A DNA stretch of 64,000 nt, from NCBI GenBank assembly GCA_022819825.1, contig JAJEGM010000022.1, positions 1 through 64,000 on the forward strand, in the 5' to 3' direction. A model generated the notes under the pieces. That model was not told where the DNA came from, searched no databases, and saw nothing but the letters and a program-made list of their open reading frames with translations. Positions 9,265 to 18,323 of this stretch are shown in pieces. The DNA comes from Acidimicrobiia bacterium. Lineage in GTDB: Bacteria > Actinomycetota > Acidimicrobiia > Acidimicrobiales > Bin134. Both the position numbers and the translations under genes were made by a program. Position 1 is the first letter of the stretch, and every line of letters starts with the position of its first letter.

Positions 9265-10098
9265 ATGGACGATTCAACAGGCCAATACCTCAACGCAATC
9301 GGCTTGGTGCCGCTCCTCACCAAAGAAGACGAAGTGCGGCTTGCCCAGACAATCGAGCGGGGCCGCGAGGCTCAGGCTCGATTGGACGCCGGAGAAAGCA
9401 ATCCCCGGCTGCACACCCAAGTGCGGGAAGCAGCCAAGGCCAAGGAGCGCTTCATTCGAGCCAATCTTCGCCTGGTGGTGAGCGTGGCCAAGAAATACCC
9501 CCTGCCCACCGGCATGGAGCTTCTCGACCTGGTCCAGGAGGGAAACCTGGGCCTAGACCGGGCAGTGGAGAAATTCGACTGGCGCAAGGGGTTCAAGTTC
9601 TCCACCTACGCCACGTTCTGGATCCGCCAGTCCATCGGCCGGGCACTCGACCAGAAGGCCAATCTGATCCGCCTGCCCGGCGAGCGGGCCGCCAGCCTGC
9701 GGGCTGCGGTGCGCCAAGCCACCGGGGGCGGTGAAGAGCTCGACTCTGAGCACGCCCTACTCCATCGGCTCACCTCGCTCACATCGTTGAACACAACAGT
9801 GGGCGACGACAACAACAGCGAACTGGTGGACCTCCAGCCCGATGGCGGTCCCGGCCCCGAAGATCTGGCGCTGGTCGCCGACCAGTCGGCCACGCTGGCT
9901 GGGCTGCTCAGCGATCTGGACGAAAGGGCCCGGTTCGCAGTGGAAATGCGCTACGGGCTCATCGACGGGGAAAAGCACAGCTACCGAGAGATCGGCGAAG
10001 CGCTGGGGCTGACTTCAGAGGCCATCCGACGCATCATCGGTCGATCGCTGGACTCGGTACGAGCCCGGGCCGAGCTGCTGGACATCGACGCCGCGTAG
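9265..10098 (+). CDS. RNA polymerase sigma-70 family factor (group 2-like, compact)
   Basis: A 277-residue sigma factor. Region 1.2 is visible at the N-terminus (DDSTGQYLNAIGLVPLL). Regions 2.1-2.4 follow (RANLRLVVSVAKKY, DLVQEGNLGL, FSTYATFWIRQSIGRAL), with YATFWIRQ being the -10 melting and recognition helix. Region 4.2 is at the C-terminus (SYREIGEALGLTSEAIRRI). The stretch between (about 140-200) is short and poorly matches region 3, making it more compact than the vegetative factor. It is therefore probably an alternative group 2 factor rather than RpoD. The start follows AGGAAAAA. The gene stands alone with its own upstream region, and no anti-sigma factor lies beside it. Confidence 0.88.
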   Translation: MDDSTGQYLNAIGLVPLLTKEDEVRLAQTIERGREAQARLDAGESNPRLHTQVREAAKAKERFIRANLRLVVSVAKKYPLPTGMELLDLVQEGNLGLDRAVEKFDWRKGFKFSTYATFWIRQSIGRALDQKANLIRLPGERAASLRAAVRQATGGGEELDSEHALLHRLTSLTSLNTTVGDDNNSELVDLQPDGGPGPEDLALVADQSATLAGLLSDLDERARFAVEMRYGLIDGEKHSYREIGEALGLTSEAIRRIIGRSLDSVRARAELLDIDAA

Positions 10099-10152
10099 CC
10101 GCCCGCAGAAATTCAGTTTGCCCAATACCCGGCGACAGGCGAGCATTTTGCC

Positions 10153-11526
10153 ATGAGTTCGGCCCCAGTCGAAGCGGCCAGCAGTATCCCGAGCGCCTGG
10201 CAACCCGCGTCTTGGCGCGATCGGCCAGCAGCCCAGCAGCCGCAGTGGCCCGACCAGACGTCGCTGGACATAGTGCTCGAAACCCTCGCCGGGCTGCCTC
10301 CGCTGGTTTTCGCCGGGGAGGCCCGCCAGCTCCAAAGCCAGCTCGCCGAGGCCGCCGCCGGCCGGGCCTTCGTTCTCCAAGCCGGAGACTGCGCCGAGTC
10401 GTTCGACGGCGTGACCGCCGACAGCATCCGCGACAAGCTCAAGGTCATCCTGCAAATGGCCGTGGTGCTGGCGTTCTCCGCCGGTGTACCCACGGTGAAG
10501 ATAGGCCGGATCGCCGGCCAATTCGCCAAACCCCGATCGTCGTCTACTGAGGTGGTGGACGACGTGGAGCTCCCCTCCTTCCGAGGCCACATGGTGAACG
10601 ACATCAGCTTCTCCGAGCACTCCCGGGTCGCCGATCCCGAGCGCCTGGTGCGGGCCTACCACCAGTCGGCGTCCACCCTCAACCTGCTGCGGGCCTTCAC
10701 CAAAGGGGGCTACGCCGACCTCCGCCAGGTCCACATGTGGAATCAGGAGTTCATCGCAGCCAGCCCCGAAGGGCGGCGCTACGAGAAGGTGGCCGACGGC
10801 ATCGACGCCGCCCTGCGGTTCATGGGCGCCTGCGGTATTTCCACCGACGCCCCCGAGCTGCATCAAGTGGACTTCTACACCAGCCACGAGGCGCTGGTGC
10901 TCGACTACGAGCAGGCCCTCACCCGTCAAGACTCCATCACCGGCCAGTGGTACGACTGCTCGGCCCACATGCTGTGGATCGGCGAGCGCACCCGCCAGCT
11001 CGACGGGGCCCACATGGAGTTCATGCGGGGCATCAAGAACCCGCTGGGCTGCAAACTGGGACCTACTGCCGATCCGGCTGAAGTGCTCGATATGTGCGAG
11101 CTCCTCAACCCCGACCGCATTCCCGGCCGGCTCACCCTCATCAGCCGCATGGGGGCCGACAGGGTGTCCGACGCCTTGCCCCCGCTCTTGGCCGCGGTGC
11201 GCGACGCCGGCCATCCGGTGCTGTGGGAATGCGACCCCATGCACGGCAACACCTACACCACCGCCGGCGGGCGCAAGACCCGCCACTTCGAGGACGTGAT
11301 AGCCGAGATCGACCGCTATTTCACCGCCCATGGCGATGCAGGAACCTGGCCGGGCGGCATCCATGTGGAGATCACCGGCGACGATGTGACCGAGTGCGTG
11401 GGCGGCGCCGAAGCTCTGAGCGACGACGACCTGGAGCGGCGCTACGAGACCATGTGCGATCCCCGCTTGAACGGCGCCCAGAGCCTCGAGTTGGCCTTCC
11501 GGGTGGCTGAGCGCCTTAGCGTCTGA
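10153..11526 (+). CDS. aroG: Class II 3-deoxy-D-arabino-heptulosonate-7-phosphate synthase
   Basis: A 457-residue class II (plant/actinobacterial-type) DAHP synthase, condensing phosphoenolpyruvate and erythrose-4-phosphate in the first step of the shikimate pathway. Typical segments are PLVFAGEARQL, FVLQAGDCAESF with the metal-ligand cysteine, GRIAGQFAKPRS, and HPVLWECDPMHGNT with the metal-ligand histidine. The length matches the family. The annotated ATG precedes the conserved WQPASWRDRPAAQQP entry by about 15 residues. It follows the sigma-factor gene after 54 bases. A feedback-sensitive form with a partner chorismate mutase is known in mycobacteria; no such partner is seen here. Confidence 0.94.
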   Translation: MSSAPVEAASSIPSAWQPASWRDRPAAQQPQWPDQTSLDIVLETLAGLPPLVFAGEARQLQSQLAEAAAGRAFVLQAGDCAESFDGVTADSIRDKLKVILQMAVVLAFSAGVPTVKIGRIAGQFAKPRSSSTEVVDDVELPSFRGHMVNDISFSEHSRVADPERLVRAYHQSASTLNLLRAFTKGGYADLRQVHMWNQEFIAASPEGRRYEKVADGIDAALRFMGACGISTDAPELHQVDFYTSHEALVLDYEQALTRQDSITGQWYDCSAHMLWIGERTRQLDGAHMEFMRGIKNPLGCKLGPTADPAEVLDMCELLNPDRIPGRLTLISRMGADRVSDALPPLLAAVRDAGHPVLWECDPMHGNTYTTAGGRKTRHFEDVIAEIDRYFTAHGDAGTWPGGIHVEITGDDVTECVGGAEALSDDDLERRYETMCDPRLNGAQSLELAFRVAERLSV

Positions 11527-11556
11527 CGCGGCAACAACCTTCCTTTTTCGGATAAT

Positions 11557-11629
11557 TCGGATCAAAACACTCGGGATTTGATTTCAGGCCGCTATCCTGA
11601 TAAACAACTAATCGGATCAAAGTACTCCG
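11557..11629 (+). promoter_or_regulatory. Paired putative operator and promoter upstream of sulfite reductase
   Basis: Two copies of an 18-base element, TCGGATCAAAACACTCGG (11557-11574) and TCGGATCAAAGTACTCCG (11612-11629), match at 15 of 18 positions with a 55-base offset. AATTCGG (11554-11560) and CCGAATT (11627-11633) are also mutually inverted. Between them lie a possible -35 TTGATT (11578-11583) and -10 GATAAA (11599-11604) with a 15-base spacer. The layout suits a repressor or activator bracketing the promoter. The regulator is unknown; control by sulfur or iron-sulfur status is an inference from the downstream genes. Confidence 0.5.
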
Positions 11630-11685
11630 AATTAGCTGAACCCCACCTCCGACGCTCCAAAGCCACATACGAAAAAGAAGGTCCG

Positions 11686-13470
11686 ATGGTCACGGTCCAA
11701 ATCGACAACACCGCGGTAATCGACCCGGCCCAGCAGGCCGACATCGACAAGTTCGAGCGGATGCTGGCTCGCTACAAGGCCGGCGAGATACCTGAAGACG
11801 TCATGCGAGTGTTCCGCCTGAACAACGGCATCTACGGCCAGCGCCAGGGCGGCACCAACCAGATGGTGCGGGTCAAGATCCCCGCCGGCATCATCTATCC
11901 CGAGCATTTCGAGGCCTTGGCCCACATCGCCCGGACCTATTCCCGGGGCTGGGGCCACATCACCACTCGCCAGAACATCCAATTCCACTATGTGGACATC
12001 GAAGACGTCCCCGACGTCATGCGGGTTCTAGCCTCGGTGGGGCTCACTACCCGGGAGGCCTGCGGCGACACCGTCCGCAACGTGCAGGGCTGCCACCTGG
12101 CTGGCGCCTGCCCCCACGAAGTGCTGGACATCACTGCCTGGGCCCGGGCCACCGCACTGCACTTCCTGCGCCACCCCTATGCCCAGCGCCTGCCCCGCAA
12201 GTTCAAGATCAACTTCTCGGGGTGCGCCACCGACTGCGGTCAGGCGATGTTCAACGACGTAGGCGTAATAGCCGCTACCCGCGAGGTGGACGGAGGCGTG
12301 GAGGCCGGGTTCCGTGTGTACGTGGCCGGCGGCTTGGGGGCCAACCCCCATCCGGCTCTGGCCCTGGAGGAGTTCACCTCCCGCGAGGATCTGCTCCCCA
12401 CCATCGAGGCCTGCCTGCGGGTGTTCGACCACGACGGCTACCGGGACAACAAGCTCCGAGCCCGTATGAAGTGGCTGGTAGAGAAGCTGGGCTTCGAAGA
12501 GCTCCAGCGCCGCATCTTCCGGGAGCGCAAGTTCCTGCTGGCCTCCTCCAGCTGGCCCGGCGGGATCCCCGATTTGGTGAGGGTCCACGGCGACGCCCCC
12601 GCCGGCCGCCAGGCCGACGTCGAAGTCACGCCAGTGGGACAAGGAGTGGCGGTTTCTATCGGCGGTCGGGCACCGTACGAGCGGTGGGAGCAGGCCAACG
12701 TGGTGCGAGGGGCCGCCAAGGGCACGGTCTCGGCCTATGCCTGGGCCCGTCTGGGCGACATCACCGCCGACCAGTTCGACGCCCTGGCCGACATCCAGCG
12801 GGAGCTGGGTGCGGAAGGCCGGGTGACCAACCGCCAAAACATCGTCTTCCGGGATTTGCGCGAGCACCAACTGCCCCGGCTGTTCGAGGCCTTGTCGAAT
12901 ATCGGCATGGCCGAGCCCGGCGCGGAGCTGTTGCGCGATGTGGTGGCCTGCCCCGGCGCTGACACCTGCAACCTGGCCGTGACCCAATCTCGGGGACTGG
13001 CCGACGCTATCGGCGAACTCCTGGATCAAGAGGGACTAGCTGAGGTGGGCGGTTTGCGGATCAATATCTCGGGCTGCACCAATTCGTGCGGCCAGCACCA
13101 CGCCTCCGACATCGGCTTCTTCGGCGCCGAGCGCCGCGCCCACGGACGGTCGGCACCGGGTTATCAGATGCTTCTCGGCGGCTATGTGGGCGACTCCCAG
13201 ATCCACTTCGGTACCAAGGCGCTGCGCCTGCCCGCTCGCAACGCCCCTGAGGCAGTGGTGAGGGTGGTGCGCCAGTTCACCGCTGAACGGGAGGCCGGCG
13301 AAGAGTTCCGCCACTGGTTGGAGCGCAAGGGCGGGTCTCGAGAGGTGGGCAAGACGCTCGCCGACCTGGACGAGTTCCCCGCCCCTGAGGTCGGTCCCGA
13401 CTACTACGTCGATTACGACGAGACCGGCCCCTATGAAGCCGTGATCGGCGACTCTGAATGCGCAACCTGA
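11686..13470 (+). CDS. Ferredoxin-type siroheme sulfite/nitrite reductase
   Basis: A 594-residue siroheme [4Fe-4S] reductase that reduces sulfite to sulfide (or nitrite to ammonia) with six electrons. Two ferredoxin-like plus reductase repeats are present. The cofactor cysteines C422, C428, C464 and C468 (CPGADTC and GCTNSC) form the canonical set. A second equally spaced set, C136, C142, C180 and C184, lies in the first half. The start at 11686 is chosen for the AAAGAAGG ribosome site just upstream; a longer frame from 11578 would run through the putative operator. Adjacency to cysH favours the sulfite role. The stop region takes part in a duplicated junction with cysH. Confidence 0.9.
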   Translation: MVTVQIDNTAVIDPAQQADIDKFERMLARYKAGEIPEDVMRVFRLNNGIYGQRQGGTNQMVRVKIPAGIIYPEHFEALAHIARTYSRGWGHITTRQNIQFHYVDIEDVPDVMRVLASVGLTTREACGDTVRNVQGCHLAGACPHEVLDITAWARATALHFLRHPYAQRLPRKFKINFSGCATDCGQAMFNDVGVIAATREVDGGVEAGFRVYVAGGLGANPHPALALEEFTSREDLLPTIEACLRVFDHDGYRDNKLRARMKWLVEKLGFEELQRRIFRERKFLLASSSWPGGIPDLVRVHGDAPAGRQADVEVTPVGQGVAVSIGGRAPYERWEQANVVRGAAKGTVSAYAWARLGDITADQFDALADIQRELGAEGRVTNRQNIVFRDLREHQLPRLFEALSNIGMAEPGAELLRDVVACPGADTCNLAVTQSRGLADAIGELLDQEGLAEVGGLRINISGCTNSCGQHHASDIGFFGAERRAHGRSAPGYQMLLGGYVGDSQIHFGTKALRLPARNAPEAVVRVVRQFTAEREAGEEFRHWLERKGGSREVGKTLADLDEFPAPEVGPDYYVDYDETGPYEAVIGDSECAT

Positions 13471-13520
13471 GACGCTCTGCAACTTTCATTCCGATCGGCG
13501 ACTCTGAATGCGCAACCTGA
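13443..13520 (+). repeat. 28-bp exact direct repeat at the sulfite reductase-cysH junction
   Basis: Bases 13443-13470 recur exactly at 13493-13520, an offset of 50 bases with 22 bases between. Each copy contains the end of the reductase reading frame (GDSECAT then TGA) and, in another frame, the cysH start (ATG CGC AAC CTG). Only the second copy leads into CysH. The exact identity indicates a recent event. Confidence 0.95.
13458..13520 (+). CDS. 20-codon relay ORF between sulfite reductase and cysH
   Basis: Starting at the decoy copy of the cysH ATG (13458), an open frame of 20 codons runs to a TGA at 13518-13520. It begins inside the last codons of the reductase gene and ends just inside cysH, whose ATG is at 13508. 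Ribosomes ending on the reductase could therefore restart here and be delivered to the cysH start. The peptide begins MRNLRRSATF and ends GDSECAT; no function for the peptide itself is proposed. Whether it is translated is unproven. Confidence 0.35.
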   Translation: MRNLRRSATFIPIGDSECAT

Positions 13521-14182
13521 CCGTACCGTCGTTCACCGACAAAGAGTTGGCTGCTCTCAACGAAGAGTTCGAGCACCTGCCTGCGGAAAAGGTCATCCAG
13601 TGGGGCGTGGACAACTTCTCGCCCCACTTAGCGCTGGCCGCCTCGATGACCGACGCGGTGATGATCGACTTGGCAGTGAAGGTAGACCCCGCCATCGAGG
13701 TGGTGTTCATCGACACCGGCTTCCACTTCCCCGAGACGCTGGAGACAGTGGAGCGGGTGCGCCGCCACTACGGCTTGAACCTGCGGCTGATGACGGTGGC
13801 CCGCCACGATCCCGAGCTTTGGAACATGGACCCGGAGAACTGCTGCTCGGCGGTCAAGGCCGGACAGCTCGACCGGGCGCTGGCCGGCAAATCAGCGTGG
13901 ATGAGCGGCTTGCGCCGGGCCGAGGCCGTCACCCGGGTGTCGGCACCCATCGTGGTGCGAGACCTGCGGGGCTTGGTGAAGCTGAACCCCATCGCCACCT
14001 GGACCGACGAGCAAGTAGACGACTACATCGCCGAGCACCGGGTGCCGTTCAACCCTCTGTTGGAGCGGGGTTACCCCTCCATCGGCTGCATGCCCTGCAC
14101 CAAGCCGGTGGCCCCCGGCGAAAACCCCCGCTCCGGCCGCTGGGCCGGCACCGACAAAACCGAGTGCGGCCTGCACGACTAG
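13508..14182 (+). CDS. cysH: Adenylylsulfate (APS/PAPS) reductase CysH
   Basis: A 224-residue thioredoxin-dependent reductase that converts activated sulfate (APS or PAPS) to sulfite. The C-terminal catalytic motif ECGLH lies at residues 219-223. The cysteine pairs CC (in ENCCSAVK) and CxxC (GCMPC) are the [4Fe-4S] ligands that mark the APS-using bacterial type rather than the E. coli PAPS type. The PP-loop-like region includes FIDTGFHFPET. It follows the sulfite reductase in one operon, so product and substrate are linked. Genes for ATP sulfurylase are not in this window. Confidence 0.93.
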   Translation: MRNLTVPSFTDKELAALNEEFEHLPAEKVIQWGVDNFSPHLALAASMTDAVMIDLAVKVDPAIEVVFIDTGFHFPETLETVERVRRHYGLNLRLMTVARHDPELWNMDPENCCSAVKAGQLDRALAGKSAWMSGLRRAEAVTRVSAPIVVRDLRGLVKLNPIATWTDEQVDDYIAEHRVPFNPLLERGYPSIGCMPCTKPVAPGENPRSGRWAGTDKTECGLHD

Positions 14183-14243
14183 GCGCTTTCAGCCTGTCGG
14201 TTGAAGTCATCCCCCTTGGCTGCCACCGCGTAGGGTGGCCTCT

Positions 14244-15011
14244 ATGGCTGTTTTGCAGATGTCGCCGACCACCGGGGTCGTGGTCACTGGTGGAGGGTCC
14301 GGAATAGGACGGGCTTGTGCCCGCGCCCTAGCCGAGGTTGGACGACCGGTGTCGCTGTGGGACCTCAACGGCGAGGGAGCTGCTGAGGCGGCGGCTTCCA
14401 TCTCCACCGACTGCGGGGTGGCAACCCACTCGCTGGGCCTCGACGTGACTGATGGGGCGGCGGTGGCTGATGCGGTGGCCGCGGCTCGAGAGGCGCTGGG
14501 CTCTATCGGCGGGCTGGTGCATGCCGCGGGGATCGTGACCGCCATGGACATCGACCATCTCACCGAAGAGATTTGGGATGCGGTGCTGGGGGTGAACCTG
14601 CGGGCAGAGGTGTTCGTGGCCAAAGCGCTGCTGGGCGATCTGCGCAGCCACCAGGGATCAGCCATCGTGGGGATCGGCTCCATCATGTCGGTGGTGGGCA
14701 ATGCGACCATCCCGTCGTATACCTCCTCCAAACACGGCGTGGTCGGGCTCACCAAGTCGCTGGCCAACCACCTCGGCCCCGACGGCATCCGGGTGAACGC
14801 CGTGTGCCCCGGCTACATCGAAACCGCGATGACGGCCCCGATGATGGCCGACCCCCCGAGCAAAGCCGCCTGCGTGGACAAGTCCCCGCTCGGCCGGGTG
14901 GGCGCCCCCGAAGACATCGCCAAGGCGGTTCGCTTCCTGATGTCGGATGAGGCTGGCTTCGTCACCGGCACCACCCTCATCGTCGACGGGGGCGTCACCA
15001 GTCACGACTGA
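14244..15011 (+). CDS. SDR family oxidoreductase
   Basis: A 255-residue classical short-chain dehydrogenase/reductase using NAD(P)H on an unknown alcohol or ketone. Present are the cofactor loop TGGGSGIG, an HAAGIV variant of NNAG, and the catalytic YTSSK with a serine about 13 residues upstream (GIGSIMS). The PGYIETAM segment follows. The ATG at 14244 is preferred because AGGGTGG sits 5 bases upstream; a GTG three codons earlier is possible. It is the first gene of a tight run continuing into the acyl-CoA ligase (13-base gap), sulfotransferase, VOC protein and P450. Confidence 0.88.
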   Translation: MAVLQMSPTTGVVVTGGGSGIGRACARALAEVGRPVSLWDLNGEGAAEAAASISTDCGVATHSLGLDVTDGAAVADAVAAAREALGSIGGLVHAAGIVTAMDIDHLTEEIWDAVLGVNLRAEVFVAKALLGDLRSHQGSAIVGIGSIMSVVGNATIPSYTSSKHGVVGLTKSLANHLGPDGIRVNAVCPGYIETAMTAPMMADPPSKAACVDKSPLGRVGAPEDIAKAVRFLMSDEAGFVTGTTLIVDGGVTSHD

Positions 15012-15024
15012 GACTGCGTTCCCA

Positions 15025-16671
15025 ATGGAAGGGACAGTGCTTTCATCTGCGTCAGGGCCCACCACCACTGCGCTGCTGAGCGAGACCATCTCGGCCAACT
15101 TGGCCCGTACGGTGGAAGCCCATGGCGACGGGGATGCGCTGATCTCCGTCGAGCAAGGCCTGCGATTCACCTACCGGGAGTTTGCTGCCGCGGTCGACGA
15201 GGTGGCGGCCGGGCTCGTGGCCGTGGGCGTGCAGGTGGGCGACCGGGTGGGAATCTGGAGCCCGAACTGCGCCGAGTGGGTGCTGGTGCAATACGCCACC
15301 GCCCGCATTGGAGCCATCTTGGTGACCATCAATCCGGCCTATCGGGTTGCCGAATTGGAGTATGTGCTCAACCAGTCGGGCAGCAGTGTGGTTGTGGCGG
15401 CAGAGTCGTTCTCCCAAAGCGACTACCGGCGCATGATCGAGGAGGTGTGGGACCGGGTACCCGCTCAGCAGGTGGTTTATCTCCAGACCTCTGATTGGGA
15501 GGACTTGTTGGATGCTGGAGCGGCGATATCCGCCGACCAGCTTGAGGAGCGCGCCGCGGGCCTTCGCCCAGACGACGCCATCAACATCCAGTACACCAGC
15601 GGGACCACGGGTTTTCCCAAAGGGGCCACACTGAGCCATCGCAACATCTTGAACAACGGCTTCTTCGTGGGCGAGGCCTGCGGCTACACCTCCGCCGACC
15701 GGGTGTGCATTCCGGTGCCCTTCTACCACTGCTTCGGCATGGTGCTGGGCAACCTGGCCTGCACCACCCACGGAGCGGCCATGGTTGTGCCCGCGGCCGG
15801 GTTCGACGCCGCGGCCGCGCTGCGGGCCTGCGAGCAGGAGCGCTGCACCAGCCTCTACGGGGTGCCGACCATGTTCATCGCCGAGCTGGGCGAACCCGAC
15901 CTTGACCGCTACGACCTGTCGTCGCTGCGCACCGGGATCATGGCCGGCTCACCGTGCCCCGTGGAGGTGATGAAGCAGGTGGTAGACCGCATGAACATGG
16001 CTGAGGTGACCATCGCCTACGGCATGACCGAGACGTCGCCGGTTTCCACCCAAACGTCGGTCGACGACTCCCTCGACAAGCGGGTGGCCACCGTGGGCCG
16101 GGCGCACCCCCACGTGGAGGTACGCATCGCGGACCCCGACACCGGCGAGACCGTTCCTAGGGGTGCGGCTGGCGAGTTCATGACCCGGGGCTATTCGGTG
16201 ATGCTGGGCTACTGGGACGACGAGGCCCGCACCACCGAGGCCGTCGACGAAGAAGGCTGGATGCACACCGGCGACCTCGCGGTGATGGACGACGACGGGT
16301 ATATCAACATCGTGGGGCGCATCAAGGACATGATCATCCGCGGCGGCGAGAACGTATACCCCCGGGAAATCGAGGAGTACCTCTACCGCCACCCCGACGT
16401 GGTCGAAGTGCAGGTGATCGGCGTGCCCGACGCCCGATACGGAGAGGAGATCATGGCCTGGGTGCAACTACGGGACGAGGTCTCGTTGGACGCCGACGAC
16501 ATCAAAGAGTTCTGCCGGGGCCAGATCGCCCACTACAAAATCCCCCGCTACGTGAAGTTCACCGACGAGTTCCCGATGACCATCACCGGCAAGATCCAGA
16601 AATACCTCATGCGGGAGCAGTCAGTCGAAGAACTCGGTTTGGGAGAGGCGGCCAAGGAGCGGCACGCTTGA
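15025..16671 (+). CDS. Acyl-CoA synthetase (AMP-forming, FadD-type)
   Basis: A 548-residue member of the adenylate-forming family that activates a carboxylic acid to its CoA thioester through an acyl-adenylate. Key motifs are the P-loop-like [12 protein letters not shown], the A5 motif YGMTETSP, the A7 region [32 protein letters not shown], and the C-terminal catalytic lysine in TITGKIQKY. The close match to medium/long-chain FadD enzymes suggests a fatty, aromatic or terpenoid acid. Codon 1 is taken as the ATG at 15025, just after the SDR stop. The sulfotransferase GTG begins 4 bases after its stop. Confidence 0.92.
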   Translation: MEGTVLSSASGPTTTALLSETISANLARTVEAHGDGDALISVEQGLRFTYREFAAAVDEVAAGLVAVGVQVGDRVGIWSPNCAEWVLVQYATARIGAILVTINPAYRVAELEYVLNQSGSSVVVAAESFSQSDYRRMIEEVWDRVPAQQVVYLQTSDWEDLLDAGAAISADQLEERAAGLRPDDAINIQYTSGTTGFPKGATLSHRNILNNGFFVGEACGYTSADRVCIPVPFYHCFGMVLGNLACTTHGAAMVVPAAGFDAAAALRACEQERCTSLYGVPTMFIAELGEPDLDRYDLSSLRTGIMAGSPCPVEVMKQVVDRMNMAEVTIAYGMTETSPVSTQTSVDDSLDKRVATVGRAHPHVEVRIADPDTGETVPRGAAGEFMTRGYSVMLGYWDDEARTTEAVDEEGWMHTGDLAVMDDDGYINIVGRIKDMIIRGGENVYPREIEEYLYRHPDVVEVQVIGVPDARYGEEIMAWVQLRDEVSLDADDIKEFCRGQIAHYKIPRYVKFTDEFPMTITGKIQKYLMREQSVEELGLGEAAKERHA

Positions 16672-16675
16672 AGGC

Positions 16676-17941
16676 GTGGGCAAGCAAGAAGGCACAGCCA
16701 TAGAACCAGCCGGCCACCTTGAGCGGCCGAACTGGGTGCGGCGGATGAACCTGTTTGGCACCGCGTTGGGCGATCCGGCCCGCCTGGTGAGCTTGGATGC
16801 CGACGAGATGCTGGTGGTGGCTGTTGAATCGGTTGGGCTGTCGGACTTCGGCGACGAGCCGGGTTGGGAGGCCGGTTACCGGGCATTGTGCGGTGCGCTT
16901 GATGAGAATGCCCACCTGAATGTGGTGGGGCGGCTCAGCGCCCGGGGAGAGATCATTCGCAACCTGCAAAACCGGCTTCGTCTCGTGCACTACTGGCAGG
17001 CGAATCCCGAAACCCTGAAGGCCGAGATCGCCAGGCCGGTGTTCATCTCCGGGCCGCCCCGAACCGGCACCACCATCCTGTTGGAGCTGTTGGCGCTGGA
17101 CCCCAGATTGCGGGGGGTGCGGGGCTACGAGGCGCATTTCCCGCTGGGCACGCTTCCAGACACGGGGGCTGACGCGCTGGCGTGCAGCGAGCCTGAACAG
17201 GAGTTCTGGGCCGACATCCAGCCCGAGTTCATGACCATGCACGAGCTGCGCGGCGACCTGCCGGTGGAATGCATCCACTTCTGCCAACCCGAGTTCCGCA
17301 GTTGGCACTGGCCGATGATGCATTCCATCGGCGATCTTGCCGAACGGGGAGTGCCCGCTGACTTTGACGCGGTGTACCGGTGGCACAAGAACTTCCTGCA
17401 AACCTTGCAGCACGTCGACGGCGCTCCGGCTCAGTTCCTGTTGAAGTCGCCCGCCCACATGGGAACGCTCCCGGACCTGTTTGCCGCCTACCCCAATGCT
17501 CGGGTGATCCTCACCCACCGCGACCCGGTCAGATTCGTTGGGTCGGTGGCCAACATCACCACCACCATGCATTGGATGCGAAGCGATGCAGTGACCCCAA
17601 GCGAGAACGGGCCGATCATGTTGTTCGTCTACCAGATGATGATGGGCATGGTGATGGGCCAGCGGGCTTCGGGGGAGGTCCCCGACGACCAGATCGCCGA
17701 TCTGCTGTTCCGCGACCTGATGAGCGACCCGGTTGCCGCGGTTCGGGTCGTGTACGACCGCTTGGGCTTGGAGTTCTCCAACGTGTTGGCCGATGCCATC
17801 CCCGCCTACTTGGCCGAAAAGCCCAAGGACAAGTTCGGAAAACACGTCTACGACCCGGTCGCGCTCGGCCTCGACGAGTCCACTATCCGCGCCGGGTTCG
17901 CCGACTACATCGCCCACCACAACATTCCCCTCGAAGACTGA
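16676..17941 (+). CDS. PAPS-dependent sulfotransferase family protein
   Basis: A 421-residue sulfotransferase of the bacterial/mycobacterial Sulfotransfer_3 type, transferring sulfate from PAPS to a hydroxyl or amine. The 5'-phosphosulfate loop is SGPPRTGTT (about residues 124-132) and the 3'-phosphate site is LTHRDPVRFVGS further on. A GTG start is used. The gene sits inside a five-gene operon with an SDR, an acyl-CoA ligase, a VOC protein and a P450, and only 2.5 kb from cysH and sulfite reductase. A hydroxylated lipid or isoprenoid acceptor is plausible because a P450 is co-transcribed, but this is inference. Confidence 0.88.
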   Translation: MGKQEGTAIEPAGHLERPNWVRRMNLFGTALGDPARLVSLDADEMLVVAVESVGLSDFGDEPGWEAGYRALCGALDENAHLNVVGRLSARGEIIRNLQNRLRLVHYWQANPETLKAEIARPVFISGPPRTGTTILLELLALDPRLRGVRGYEAHFPLGTLPDTGADALACSEPEQEFWADIQPEFMTMHELRGDLPVECIHFCQPEFRSWHWPMMHSIGDLAERGVPADFDAVYRWHKNFLQTLQHVDGAPAQFLLKSPAHMGTLPDLFAAYPNARVILTHRDPVRFVGSVANITTTMHWMRSDAVTPSENGPIMLFVYQMMMGMVMGQRASGEVPDDQIADLLFRDLMSDPVAAVRVVYDRLGLEFSNVLADAIPAYLAEKPKDKFGKHVYDPVALGLDESTIRAGFADYIAHHNIPLED

Positions 17942-17948
17942 AGCGAGC

Positions 17949-18323
17949 ATGGAATCACTAGTCAGGTCGGTTACCCATGTGCAGGTGGCGATCCCGGTGG
18001 GGGGTGAGGACGAGGCTCGAGCGTTTTATGGCGGCCTGTTGGGGTTGGTTGAAGTCGCCAAGCCGCCGGAGCTGGCCAAGAGGGGCGGGTGCTGGTTCGA
18101 GTTGCCCGAAGGGACTTGCGGGCAGCTGCACTTAGGGGTTGACCCGGACTTTCGGCCGGCCAAGAAGGCCCATGTGGCCTTTGTTGTCTCGGATGTGACG
18201 AAGCTCGCCGAGACGGCTCGACCTCAGGGTTACGAAGTGCTCGAGGTTCAGGACGACGAAACCGAACAGGTCTACATCTATGACCCGTTTGGGAACCGCC
18301 TAGAGTTCCGCGCCGATGATTGA
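17949..18323 (+). CDS. VOC (glyoxalase/bleomycin-resistance) superfamily protein
   Basis: A 124-residue single-unit vicinal-oxygen-chelate fold protein. The pattern is a beta-alpha-beta-beta-beta repeat with THVQVAIP at the start, QLHLGVD in the middle and the closing FGNRLEFRA, offering histidine and glutamate positions for a divalent metal. VOC proteins may be lyases, epimerases, dioxygenases or binding proteins, so the reaction cannot be named. The ATG lies 8 bases after the sulfotransferase stop. Its end overlaps the P450 start by 8 bases, so the three are coupled. Confidence 0.85.
   Translation: MESLVRSVTHVQVAIPVGGEDEARAFYGGLLGLVEVAKPPELAKRGGCWFELPEGTCGQLHLGVDPDFRPAKKAHVAFVVSDVTKLAETARPQGYEVLEVQDDETEQVYIYDPFGNRLEFRADD

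Noticed and set aside
10015-11565. Minus-strand frame opposite DAHP synthase
   Set aside because: Mirror of a highly conserved enzyme; glycine/valine/histidine-rich without a domain.
14235-14243. Earlier GTG start for the first SDR
   Set aside because: The ATG at 14244 has a well-placed AGGGTGG, which the GTG would include in the coding region.
16607-17950. Minus-strand frame opposite the sulfotransferase
   Set aside because: Shadow frame caused by high third-position GC; the plus-strand gene carries the PAPS motifs.
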